From assembly GCA_013140465.1 (NCBI GenBank), contig JABFST010000342.1, forward strand, positions 1 to 16,465: DNA of 16,465 bases, written 5' to 3'. Shown one piece after another: positions 1 through 6,475 of the stretch. The position numbers were made by a program, and so were the translations under genes. Source of the stretch: Methylococcaceae bacterium (GTDB lineage Bacteria > Pseudomonadota > Gammaproteobacteria > Methylococcales > Methylomonadaceae). The notes beneath the pieces are model-generated. The model ran no database searches and was not told where the DNA came from. It worked only from the letters and a program-made list of their open reading frames with translations. Numbering within the stretch: the first letter of the stretch is position 1; the number at the start of each line of letters is the position of its first letter.

Positions 1-107
1 TGGAACAGCGCGGCGACCCTTGGCCCGTTATGCACATTGATGCGCGTAGCCCTGATGATGTCATCACGTTACTGAATACTTTACTGGCGAGTTTGGAATA
101 TTTATAA
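1..107 (+). CDS. C-terminal end of a probable small Ras-like GTPase (partial)
   Basis: Only the last 34 codons are visible, in frame from base 3 to the TAA at 105-107; the gene starts upstream of the window. The tail contains the segment PVMHIDARSPDDV followed by a helix NTLLASLEYL. This resembles the end of the bacterial small GTPases paired with roadblock proteins, where a short strand with an (A/D)AR- or SA-type G5 motif precedes the last helix. The next gene, 51 bp downstream on the same strand, encodes a roadblock/LC7 protein, the usual partner of such GTPases. The assignment is therefore mostly inferred from context. It could be another protein. Confidence 0.5.
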   Translation, partial: EQRGDPWPVMHIDARSPDDVITLLNTLLASLEYL

Positions 108-158
108 ACTCGCCAGCCAGTATAACCCCCCTAAAAACTAAACCACCTGGAGAAAAAC

Positions 159-566
159 ATGGCAAAACTAGATGATATTTTACAAACCGTTGTTTCCAAC
201 GTAGACGGCGCCTTAGGGTGTGCAGTAGTCGATTTAAATTCGGGCCTGTTAATGGGTGCAGCCCACAACGTGCCCTATTTTACCTCGTCTTACCTCGAAG
301 CGGTGGCGGCGGCTGCCGTAGACATGCTGCGCGGTAAAAACGTGCGTGCGGTAGAGTCGTTGCTGTCTAGCCAACGCGGCAAAACCGTTGAGAAAACCAT
401 ACAAGAAATTCAGATGACCACTGAAAAAACCTTGCACTTTATGGCGATTGTTAAAGACAAACCCGATTATTTAGTGGTTTTAATTACCAGCAAAGCCACT
501 AACCTGGGTATGGGATGGGCCGCTGTGCGCAACAATATGTCTAAAATCGCACCGCTTTGCCCTTAA
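159..566 (+). CDS. Roadblock/LC7 domain protein (MglB-like)
   Basis: A 135-residue protein with the roadblock/LC7 layout: an N-terminal helix (MAKLDDILQTVV), strand pairs around GCAVVDLNSGLLMG (20-33), a long helix at about 45-70, then two further strands including HFMAIV (93-98) and YLVVLIT (104-110) and a C-terminal helix. Roadblock proteins of this type dimerise and bind small GTPases as activators or exchange factors; MglB acting on MglA in polarity control is the known bacterial example. A GGAG ribosome binding site lies just upstream of the ATG. The gene follows the probable GTPase tail closely, supporting a GTPase-roadblock pair. It has no signal peptide or membrane segment, so it is probably cytoplasmic. 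The cellular process it controls cannot be told from the sequence. Confidence 0.8.
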   Translation: MAKLDDILQTVVSNVDGALGCAVVDLNSGLLMGAAHNVPYFTSSYLEAVAAAAVDMLRGKNVRAVESLLSSQRGKTVEKTIQEIQMTTEKTLHFMAIVKDKPDYLVVLITSKATNLGMGWAAVRNNMSKIAPLCP

Positions 567-590
567 CTCTAAATCACCGTCATGACTACC

Positions 591-618
591 GCAGCGGGGC
601 GATCCATTACCCCGCTGC
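591..618 (+). terminator. Hairpin after the roadblock gene
   Basis: GCAGCGGGG (591-599) and CCCCGCTGC (610-618) form a perfect 9-bp stem with a 10-nt loop, 25 bp after the stop at 566. The following bases are CTTT, a weak U-tract, so it is at best a leaky terminator. It shares two bases with the next inverted repeat (617-671). Confidence 0.4.
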
Positions 619-671
619 CTTTACCTACCGCCTCAGGCGCACTCTGGCCCTAAAAGGCGGTAGGCAAAGGC
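617..671 (+). repeat. 17-bp near-perfect inverted repeat in the leader of the phosphoesterase gene
   Basis: GCCTTTACCTACCGCCT (617-633) and AGGCGGTAGGCAAAGGC (655-671) are reverse complements at 16 of 17 positions, with a 21-nt loop. It sits 95 bp before the next start codon and is not followed by a U-tract. It could be a transcript-stabilising or attenuation structure or an operator, or a dispersed repeat copy. Only the inverted repeat itself is seen. Confidence 0.5.
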
Positions 672-765
672 CCGCGTCTGGTACGGGAGGGCTTAGCCAC
701 AACCGCCCACGCGTACAGTTTGTTAAGAAATACATGAGCGCCACTGATGACCCAACTTTGTTTTT

Positions 766-2343
766 ATGCCTAGCTCCCAGTTGCCTAACCTCGAACTTAT
801 CGGCGCCATTGATGGGCAATGCCATTACCAAGCCAGCGACATCCACGCTTTGCTGGCGTTGGGGGCAGAAACCCTAAAAATTGGCACGGCATTTACAGGC
901 AGGCCCAGCACGCGCATTTATGCTAATCCGCAGCATGTGGTTAAAATTCGTGCCGAGCTGGATTTAAGCGTCGCCAAAGCAAGGTTGTGGGCTAGCAACA
1001 AATTACAGCAAGAACAACAACTAGGGGTGTATCACCCCAACAAGACCTGGTTTATTAGCCACGACAACGGCCCTAAAGTATTGGTCGGCAGCATCAGCCC
1101 ACGGTTGTTGCCCTTAAACATGGCCCTACAAACAGCCCCGCAAACCCGCAGCGAACGCCAACGTTATCTCGCCGTGCTTAACGCCATGTTTGGCTGCTAT
1201 TTGGCCTTGGCTAAAGCGACAGGCCACAAGCTTGACGAAGGCTTGTCCAATTTTGCCATCGACCCGCACGACCGCGTGTACTATCTTGACGATGAATATT
1301 ACGTTTGGGATGGCTTTATCGCCTTTGCCGTCATGCTCGGCGTTTTTATCCGCAGCTACGATTGGCTCACAATACCGTTTATCGCACGGCTGGCCCGACA
1401 ATTGGCACGGCAAGTAGACGACATTTTTGCCGACCCGCATTGTCGCGTGATTATTTGTTCACAATTACAGTCCTTGTTTATGCCCGCCGAGCATAAGGAA
1501 CAATTGCTCAGATGCTTGCTTAGGGGCTTGTCCAAACCCACCGAAACGGCTGTTGTCCATACCGCCAACAAAAAAAACCTCAATGCCCGCAAAAACAACA
1601 GCAACCGCTATTTTGCGATTATGGCTGACATCCACAGCAACGATGCCGCCTTGGAAACCGTACTGGCTTTCTACCGCAGCCGCAACATCAGCCAAGGCAT
1701 CGTGCTGGGCGACATCGTCGGCTACGGCCCCAGTCCGCAACGCTGCATAGAACTCTTGCAAGACTCCAGCTTTGAAATCATCAAAGGCAACCACGACCAC
1801 GCCGTAGCAACAGGAAACACCACGCGCGGCTTTTCCAGCAACGCCAAATGGGCCATCGACTGGACGATTGGGCAATTGTCCGACGACCACAAACAATGGC
1901 TGCATGGCTTGCCAGCGGTTTCGCAAAATCGGCATTGGCTGGCAGTGCATGGTGCGCCTATTGATCCGGGCTTTTTTTACGGCTATGTCTACCCCTTGAC
2001 GGCAGAAGAAAACTTGGACTACTTGCAAGAAAAAAATATCAGCTTATGTCTGCACGGGCATAGCCATACGCCGGGCGTGTTTGCACGCGATGCCCGTCAC
2101 CATGACCATTTCCTGACTGGGGCGCAGGTAGACCTAACCCCCTATGCACAACTCTTAGTCTGTCCCGGTTCAGTGGGACAACCGCGCAATAATGTGCCCA
2201 AAGCCCAATGCGCCATCTACGACCGCGAACAGCGCGTGGTTGAATTTATTAATCTCGCCTACCCGGTGGACGCTGTAGTTGCGCGTATGCAGCACTACGG
2301 CCTTCCCGATGCGCTTTGGCAACGCTTGCTTACAGGACACTGA
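766..2343 (+). CDS. Calcineurin-type metallophosphoesterase with an N-terminal, possibly kinase-like domain
   Basis: 525 residues in two halves. Residues 282-500 carry the full set of binuclear-metal phosphoesterase motifs: DIH (288-290), GDIVGYGP (315-322), GNHDHA (341-346), VHGAP (394-398), LHGHSHTP (429-436) and CPGSVGQPR (466-474). This is the YfcE/ApaH-like group of calcineurin-type enzymes. The first 255 residues are not a family I can name. They contain a VVK lysine (60), a HKLDEGLSNFAID segment (154-166) and YYLDDEYY (172-179), which could correspond to the lysine, catalytic loop and metal-binding acid of a protein-kinase-like fold; this is inference. A Lys/Asn-rich linker (about 268-281) joins the halves. 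The start is the only ATG soon after an in-frame stop (748-750), but it lacks a clear Shine-Dalgarno. It is co-directional with the GTPase/roadblock pair and translationally close to the next gene. Its substrate is unknown. Confidence 0.8.
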   Translation: MPSSQLPNLELIGAIDGQCHYQASDIHALLALGAETLKIGTAFTGRPSTRIYANPQHVVKIRAELDLSVAKARLWASNKLQQEQQLGVYHPNKTWFISHDNGPKVLVGSISPRLLPLNMALQTAPQTRSERQRYLAVLNAMFGCYLALAKATGHKLDEGLSNFAIDPHDRVYYLDDEYYVWDGFIAFAVMLGVFIRSYDWLTIPFIARLARQLARQVDDIFADPHCRVIICSQLQSLFMPAEHKEQLLRCLLRGLSKPTETAVVHTANKKNLNARKNNSNRYFAIMADIHSNDAALETVLAFYRSRNISQGIVLGDIVGYGPSPQRCIELLQDSSFEIIKGNHDHAVATGNTTRGFSSNAKWAIDWTIGQLSDDHKQWLHGLPAVSQNRHWLAVHGAPIDPGFFYGYVYPLTAEENLDYLQEKNISLCLHGHSHTPGVFARDARHHDHFLTGAQVDLTPYAQLLVCPGSVGQPRNNVPKAQCAIYDREQRVVEFINLAYPVDAVVARMQHYGLPDALWQRLLTGH

Positions 2344-2345
2344 CC

Positions 2346-3479
2346 ATGACCCGCCACACTTTGCACTATCTTGGCTTTGAAGCCCCCCAACAAGAGGCTA
2401 TCGCCGCGATATTAGACTTGGCTGAGTCGGCCTTGACCAGCGAATGGCGAAGCGTCGATAACCAAGACTGCGATGTGCTAATCATTAACGTAGACAGCGA
2501 AGACGGTGCGCACCAATATCAAGCAGCCTTGCGCAGCCGCCCCTTATACCAACTAGTGGCAGTCACTGAAGAACCGTCAAAAATCAGCCCCAACGCCTGG
2601 ATATTGACCAAAAAACCCCACGCGCCACCCAGCCTAAAAGAATTGGCGACCTTGTTCAATGAAGTTGCGATAGTGTTGGCGGAGGCGGCACAGAATGCGC
2701 CCTCACTTAATATAGACGAACCCACACCCACTGCCAGCGTAGATGCGCCTAACATGACGGACACCCGCGCACCTACAACGGCTGAAGAGGATGCCGCTAT
2801 TGTAGAACCAGAAGAGACAGCTATAGCAACGGCAAACCTTGCCGATATGATAGAAGAACCTTTAGCCACGCCTGTTACTGCACCCACGCTTGCCGAAACC
2901 CATAGGCCCTTAACCCCACAGCAATATTTGTTTGGCCTGTTGCTGCGGTCTAAACAAGACCAAAACCGCCGCCTCATCAAATTAAGCACAGCCCCGGCAC
3001 TGTATGTGTCTGCCGCTGACAACAGCTATTATTTTGACGGTAGCCAAGCAGAATTGTTGGGCTATATGCTTGCACAACCCCAAGACTGGACGGAAACCAT
3101 CATCACCAAGGCCAAGTTCAACAAAATCGTAAAAAACCAACAACTCTCTGCACACCCTTTAGATGCGCTGCTGGTTGAAGCCATTCTTAAAGCCGCTGGC
3201 GGACGTTTGCTTGAAGGCCATCAGCCCGAACAAAAAATCCAAATTAAGCCACTGCCGCCGTTACCCGGCTTAGAACCTTACCAAACCATCGCCCACTTGC
3301 TGGCCCAACACCCCATGTCGTTGTACGAAGCCGCCGAAACCCTGCACTTACCACTAGCCCACGTTTTCGATTTTTATAATGTCTGCACACTCTTAGGCCA
3401 TATCGACACCGTTACCAGCCCCGCCCCCGAAAAAACCAGCGTGTTAGGCCATTTCTTAAAAGCACTTTTTAGGCAATAA
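2346..3479 (+). CDS. Hypothetical protein with degenerate receiver-like N-terminus and helical C-terminal domain
   Basis: 377 residues from the ATG at 2346, chosen because AGGA (2334-2337) lies 8 bp upstream and the start follows the previous stop by two bases; an in-frame ATG at 2316 would overlap the upstream gene. Residues 1-110 have the strand/helix rhythm of a response-regulator receiver: DVLIINVD (43-50) at the third strand, LVAVTEEP (70-77) at the fourth, and ILTKKP (86-91) where receivers carry the conserved Lys-Pro. The acidic pocket is not clearly preserved, so it may be a pseudo-receiver. Residues 115-188 are a Pro/Ala/Thr/Glu-rich linker. Residues 190-377 are a compact domain ending in a possible winged-helix-like segment (311-352). 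I do not recognise the family. Tight coupling to the phosphoesterase suggests the two act together. Confidence 0.6.
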   Translation: MTRHTLHYLGFEAPQQEAIAAILDLAESALTSEWRSVDNQDCDVLIINVDSEDGAHQYQAALRSRPLYQLVAVTEEPSKISPNAWILTKKPHAPPSLKELATLFNEVAIVLAEAAQNAPSLNIDEPTPTASVDAPNMTDTRAPTTAEEDAAIVEPEETAIATANLADMIEEPLATPVTAPTLAETHRPLTPQQYLFGLLLRSKQDQNRRLIKLSTAPALYVSAADNSYYFDGSQAELLGYMLAQPQDWTETIITKAKFNKIVKNQQLSAHPLDALLVEAILKAAGGRLLEGHQPEQKIQIKPLPPLPGLEPYQTIAHLLAQHPMSLYEAAETLHLPLAHVFDFYNVCTLLGHIDTVTSPAPEKTSVLGHFLKALFRQ

Positions 3480-3574
3480 GCTTTACCACGGCATGGCTGC
3501 CTGTAGGCAACAACCGCAACCCGACGCCCAGTCCAACAACCTGCGGGTGTGGCGCAACCACATCCAAAACGTAA

Positions 3575-3595
3575 TTTCTCGCTCCCAAACTCCAG
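3575..3595. repeat. Half copy of the TTTCTCG(T)TCCCAAAC palindromic repeat
   Basis: TTTCTCGCTCCCAAACTCCA at 3575-3594 and the following G match the left end of the composite repeat at 8545 at 20 of 21 positions (T to C at 3582). The expected right half, GTTTGGGAACGAGAAA, is missing. Where it should begin, the terminal repeat AGAGACTGTGAAA of the next element starts instead. This suggests a repeat interrupted or truncated by the neighbouring element. Confidence 0.7.
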
Positions 3596-3787
3596 AGACT
3601 GTGAAAATATTTCAAATACTCACAAAAAGGTGTTTTTTATTTTCGTAAGCCTCTATTTTAAGTAGAGACTGGAGTGAAAAACATGTTTTTCACTTCGATG
3701 AGCAAGCTTACATACTCCCGACTGTAGTGAAAAAACATGTTTTTTCACTCCGATGAGCAAGCTTACGTTAATTCTTTCACAGTCTCT
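3594..3787. repeat. MITE-like element: 13-bp terminal inverted repeats around nested palindromes
   Basis: AGAGACTGTGAAA (3594-3606) and TTTCACAGTCTCT (3775-3787) are perfect inverted repeats bounding 194 bp. Inside, CGTAAGC (3644-3650) and GCTTACG (3761-3767) form a second, nested pair. Two tandem units follow: each begins GACTG(G/T)AGTGAAAA, contains a perfect palindrome (22 bp at 3673-3694, half AGTGAAAAACA; 24 bp at 3726-3749, half AGTGAAAAAACA), and ends CGATGAGCAAGCTTAC (3696-3711 and 3751-3766). The element has no coding capacity and no clear target-site duplication. Miniature inverted-repeat elements have this form, but mobility is not demonstrated. Confidence 0.5.
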
Positions 3788-3792
3788 ACCAC

Positions 3793-4389
3793 TCACCACA
3801 TCCTACGCTGGTATTTTGTTTTAGCGCAGGTTACCGCGTTAATTGCTGCAATCTTAAATTGTTTTTCTAACACTTCGATTTTGAGGTTGGCTAATTTTGG
3901 AGTACCGACACCTGCCGACAATGGATAGTCTTTTAAAACGCCCGTTTTCTGGTAGTTGCGCCTTAAATAAAAGGAGATCAGTTCCGTTCTTGATGACACC
4001 ACAACGATGACACATTTCTCTGAACCAAAATTTACACTTGCATACATTTCTGCATGAGCAAGCATTTGTTTGCCAGTACCAACCCCTTGCAGAGCTGGAC
4101 TCACTGCGAGCATCCCTAGGTGGCTATTTTTGCCCATTTTCTCGATATGAACACACGCTATAATCTCTGATGAGCTTAAACCAACAAGGATAACGGAATC
4201 TGGTTTTGACATTATTTCCGTGATTTGACTGTCATTTGTTCTGTTTCCAGAGACCAAACCTGACTCGTGAGTCCAGCCAGATGCCCCTGATGCTGGTCGA
4301 TACGCCCTATTAACAAGTTTCACTATTGCTTCGATATCCGACTTATTAGCTATTCGGTATTTATCAATGCCTGTGTGTTGGGTTTGCAT
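3793..4389 (-). CDS. GNAT-family N-acetyltransferase
   Basis: 198 residues from the ATG at 4389, five bases after the cupin stop codon; an upstream in-frame start at 4431 would overlap the cupin gene. The GNAT fold is clear: first strand YRIANKSDIEAIVKLVNRAYR (11-31), strand IIACVHIEK (76-84), LGMLAVSPALQ leading into the acetyl-CoA pyrophosphate loop QGVGTGKQ (101-108, the Q-x-x-G-x-G/A motif), then the FYLRRNYQKTG segment (140-150) common in the family's last helix and strand. GNAT enzymes move an acetyl group from acetyl-CoA to an amine; the substrate here is unknown. The fold should end near residue 178. The last 20 residues (KIAAINAVTC...RRMW) look like an unstructured extension reaching the edge of the MITE-like element. 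It is probably co-transcribed with the cupin gene. Confidence 0.85.
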   Translation of the reverse strand: MQTQHTGIDKYRIANKSDIEAIVKLVNRAYRPASGASGWTHESGLVSGNRTNDSQITEIMSKPDSVILVGLSSSEIIACVHIEKMGKNSHLGMLAVSPALQGVGTGKQMLAHAEMYASVNFGSEKCVIVVVSSRTELISFYLRRNYQKTGVLKDYPLSAGVGTPKLANLKIEVLEKQFKIAAINAVTCAKTKYQRRMW

Positions 4390-4394
4390 GGGCT

Positions 4395-4874
4395 TCAATA
4401 GGGCGAACCGTCTTTGTGTAAAAACTGCCATTCCTTCTCAACTAAGGATGCTTTTAAGTCATCGTCTGGGTATATGACCGAATCACCTGAACTGCGATCA
4501 CCGATTTCAAGATAGCTGACATCTTCATTGGTCCGATTAAGCAAATGATGCGCGTTTCCCGTCCCCGCCTTGAATCCAGCACACATGCCAGGAGAGAGTT
4601 GCGTCTCGCCTGAATCGGTAATCAGCACGGGATAACCGTGCAAAATATACACAAATTCATCTTGCGTGGAGTGGGCGTGACGTAAAGCCGATTTGGCATT
4701 CGGTAACAGCTTGGTTAAATTTACCCCAAAATTTACCAGACCAAAAAAATCACCTAGGACTCGCTTTTCACGTCCATTCATTTGTGTAGCAAACGGCTCT
4801 GGATAGAGGGATGTTTTTTGGCGAGGTACAACTTCTGTTGCCATAACAGTTACAGGAATATCTTTATTATTCAT
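4395..4874 (-). CDS. Cupin-domain protein
   Basis: 159 residues with one cupin barrel. Motif 1 is RHAHSTQDEFVYILHG (65-80), with probable metal ligands H66, H68 and E73. Motif 2 is GFKAGTGNAHHLLN (100-113), with H109 as fourth ligand. About 55 residues precede the barrel and about 30 charged residues follow it. Small single-domain cupins include isomerases, dioxygenases and ligand-binding sensors, and the sequence does not say which this is. The start is an ATG with no strong Shine-Dalgarno. The GNAT gene follows five bases after its stop, while 106 bp with a hairpin separate it from the upstream GST gene, so cupin and GNAT may form their own unit. Confidence 0.82.
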   Translation of the reverse strand: MNNKDIPVTVMATEVVPRQKTSLYPEPFATQMNGREKRVLGDFFGLVNFGVNLTKLLPNAKSALRHAHSTQDEFVYILHGYPVLITDSGETQLSPGMCAGFKAGTGNAHHLLNRTNEDVSYLEIGDRSSGDSVIYPDDDLKASLVEKEWQFLHKDGSPY

Positions 4875-4923
4875 AGCTAAAGCACACTGCGCTCAATTTC
4901 TTGTAGATAGATAGATAAAGTTT

Positions 4924-4949
4924 CTGGGGCTTTTACCCCAGCATTTTTT
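4924..4949 (+). terminator. Plus-oriented hairpin with T-run between the GST and cupin genes
   Basis: CTGGGG (4924-4929) and CCCCAG (4936-4941) form a 6-bp stem with loop CTTTTA, followed on the plus strand by CATTTTTT (to 4949). The shape is that of an intrinsic terminator reading rightward, although both flanking genes read leftward; on the minus strand no U-tract follows. A short TAGA tandem repeat (about 4903-4917) lies next to it. It may be a relic or serve antisense transcription. Confidence 0.4.
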
Positions 4950-4980
4950 CTGATGCCTACCGCGTCATCAACTTTGTGTC

Positions 4981-5682
4981 TTAGCCGATAAACAGGGTGT
5001 TAATCGCTGCGTCTTGTGGCGGCTCAAGCGAAAACTGGCGGGCGTCTGCAAAGGCGCTTACAAATGCTGGCCTCTTTGAAAGAGTTGATAAATAGCGTTG
5101 AAACACGTCGTCTTGGCAAAGACCATAGGCTCTTGCCCAAGAAACGCAGTGCCCAACAACGCAATCCGCCGCCGTAAAGACCTTGCCACAAATGTACGCT
5201 CCTGCTTCAAGCCGCTCGGCAAGCTGCGGCTCAACTTCTTTTGCAAACTTCATCCGATATCTGGCAACAGTTCGAGGATCACGCTCTCGTGTTGGAAGTA
5301 CATGCTCGTGGATGCGTATTTGCCACAGCATCATGTCCATCCAAGTCGAACCGAAGTGGAGCATCTGAAGGTAATCTGCACGCTCGAACGATGCGCTAGG
5401 TGGAGGTGCCAGGCCTTTGTCTGGATATGCGTCGGCAAGAAAACAGACCATTGCCGCGCTCTCGAGCATAGACTGGGTATTGCCGTCCTCCCAAGTCACT
5501 TCCAGCACTGGAACACTGTGGTTCGGGTTGAGTCGCAAGAACTCCTCGCTGTACTGAGTGCCTTCATAAATCTCGACTCTCGCTACCTCGAACGCATCGC
5601 CTACGACTTCGTGCAACACCCATTTTACGCGTGCGCTCCGTGTGGCGGGGTAGTGGTGAAGCTTCAGGGCTTTTATGTTCAT
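4981..5682 (-). CDS. Glutathione S-transferase family protein
   Basis: 233 residues from the ATG at 5682; a TTG two codons upstream is a less likely start. The N-terminal thioredoxin-like domain (about 4-88) has the active-site stretch YPATRSARV (11-19, with Ser/Arg rather than Cys), the cis-proline motif HSVPVLE (55-61) and the glutathione gamma-glutamyl contact ESAAM (74-78). The C-terminal helical domain (about 95-215) carries the N-capping box FTAADCVVG (169-177). The length is normal for a cytosolic GST. Such enzymes conjugate or reduce electrophilic compounds with glutathione; the substrate is unknown. It lies 77 bp downstream of the NTF2-like gene on the same strand, probably in one transcript. 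Confidence 0.87.
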   Translation of the reverse strand: MNIKALKLHHYPATRSARVKWVLHEVVGDAFEVARVEIYEGTQYSEEFLRLNPNHSVPVLEVTWEDGNTQSMLESAAMVCFLADAYPDKGLAPPPSASFERADYLQMLHFGSTWMDMMLWQIRIHEHVLPTRERDPRTVARYRMKFAKEVEPQLAERLEAGAYICGKVFTAADCVVGHCVSWARAYGLCQDDVFQRYLSTLSKRPAFVSAFADARQFSLEPPQDAAINTLFIG

Positions 5683-5759
5683 GGACAAATTTTCATCAGG
5701 TTGGTTAAGGCATAACGTTGTAGGTAAGGGGCTAACCGCAAAGCAGAGTGACCGATAGG

Positions 5760-6113
5760 TTAGAGGTAATGGGCGTATGACATGGTCACCTTACCTTCGG
5801 GATTGAAATGAAACACCTCGGCAGCAGGGCCGCTTACGCCATTGTAGTAAAGAGTAATGCTACCAACGCCAATAAGGGTGGCGAGCAGCTCAAAACGGAG
5901 ATTGGGAACTCGCTGTAGAGCCTTTGCCCAATAAGAACCGACAGCCACTTTGCCTTTCAGTACGCCGGAAAGCTCGCCAGCCACTTTAATGATGACCGGA
6001 GACGACAATTCAAAATCGTCTGTGTAATGCGCCATGATGCGCTCAAGATCGTGGGCGTTCCATGAGGCTATCCAGTCAACTGCAAAATGCTCAGCAAAAG
6101 TTTTGCTAATCAT
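5760..6113 (-). CDS. NTF2-like (SnoaL-type) superfamily protein
   Basis: 117 residues with the NTF2-like pattern: WIASWNAHDLERIMAHYTDDFELSSPV (14-40), where a helix with W/HD leads to the first strands, then alternating strands NLRFELLATLIGVGSITLYYNGV (71-93) and VFHFNPEGKV (100-109). The cone-shaped fold binds small hydrophobic ligands and serves as isomerase, cyclase, hydrolase or binding protein; no specific activity can be assigned. The ATG at 6113 has a strong AGGAG seven bases upstream. A 22-bp perfect palindrome (6133-6154) lies just ahead of the ribosome binding site. The gene heads a minus-strand group with GST, cupin and GNAT. The stop codon is embedded in CTCTAAC, discussed in the findings as a possible recombination-site core. 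Confidence 0.8.
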   Translation of the reverse strand: MISKTFAEHFAVDWIASWNAHDLERIMAHYTDDFELSSPVIIKVAGELSGVLKGKVAVGSYWAKALQRVPNLRFELLATLIGVGSITLYYNGVSGPAAEVFHFNPEGKVTMSYAHYL

Positions 6114-6132
6114 GAAATCTCCTAACGTGAAA

Positions 6133-6154
6133 TAAACGACAAATTTGTCGTTTA
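6133..6154. promoter_or_regulatory. 22-bp perfect palindrome, candidate operator of the NTF2-GST group
   Basis: The half TAAACGACAAA (6133-6143) is followed directly by its reverse complement (6144-6154). It ends 20 bp upstream of the NTF2-like start, a position where a bound repressor would block expression. Related single half-sites, TGTCGTCTA near 6168 and TTGTCGTATT near 6283, lie further upstream. A TAAAAT-like -10 candidate lies at about 6159-6165 on the minus strand, without a convincing -35. No regulator gene is in the window. Confidence 0.5.
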
Positions 6155-6475
6155 GCTATTTTAAAAATGTCGTCTAACCCAAAATTTTTGTTAAAAACGC
6201 CAGTACGGACGGGACTTCAGCGAAAGCAAACGCGACATGTCAAGCACACAAATACGGCATAAATTCGGGTGTTTAGTGATAGTTGTCGTATTATCTGGAA
6301 ACCTAGCAACGTCTCATTCGTCACAGGTAAGCTTATTTTTTCAATGGGTTAGCGGCTTGAAAAGTCACTAAAATGGGTATTTTTTCTAGTCCCTTAACTT
6401 AAGAATCAATGGTGTGCAGCATATTTTCCGCCGATTTGATTGATTTTTAGCAATACTTCCCAGTCACGCAAGCAA
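6155..6475. other. Intergenic region without a supported gene
   Basis: About 320 bp between the candidate operator and the fhcA remnant. It contains GTCTAAC at 6172-6178 (GTTAGAC on the minus strand), half-sites resembling the 6133 palindrome, and one member (6304-6318) of a direct-repeat pair shared with 10085-10099. On the minus strand a short open stretch, DCLRDWEVLLKINQIGGKYA and a few more residues, ends at a stop near 6407 and might be the tail of a decayed gene, but I do not recognise it. Confidence 0.5.
6304..6318 (+). repeat. Left copy of a short direct repeat flanking the accessory islet
   Basis: TAGCAACGTCTCATT matches TAGTAACGTCTCATT at 10085-10099 at 14 of 15 positions in the same orientation. 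The similarity continues weakly to the right (AGG, TA, CTTATT shared). Confidence 0.4.

Larger units (their letters stand above)
3480..3792. other. 313-bp repeat-rich intergenic region, convergent gene ends
   Basis: No gene is supported here. It separates the end of the plus-strand operon from the end of the minus-strand GNAT gene. After the 3479 stop there is a GGGTGTGG/CCACATCC stem (3545-3565, one G-U pair) without a U-tract. The rest is the half-palindrome at 3575-3595 and the nested inverted-repeat element at 3594-3787, listed separately. A 63-codon open frame across 3737-3928 is made of repeat sequence plus antisense of the GNAT gene and is not a gene. Confidence 0.6.

Noticed and set aside
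1465..2028. 187-codon minus-strand open frame
   Set aside because: Antisense to the phosphoesterase catalytic region, whose metal motifs fix the frame.
3667..3767. Tandem palindromic units considered as a CRISPR array
   Set aside because: Only two units, almost no spacer, and the units are palindromic repeat DNA; no cas genes in the window.
3737..3928. 63-codon plus-strand open frame
   Set aside because: Made of the MITE-like element and the antisense of the GNAT 3' end.
5098..5715. 205-codon plus-strand open frame
   Set aside because: Antisense to the GST gene, which has recognisable domains; no ribosome binding site or homology sensed.
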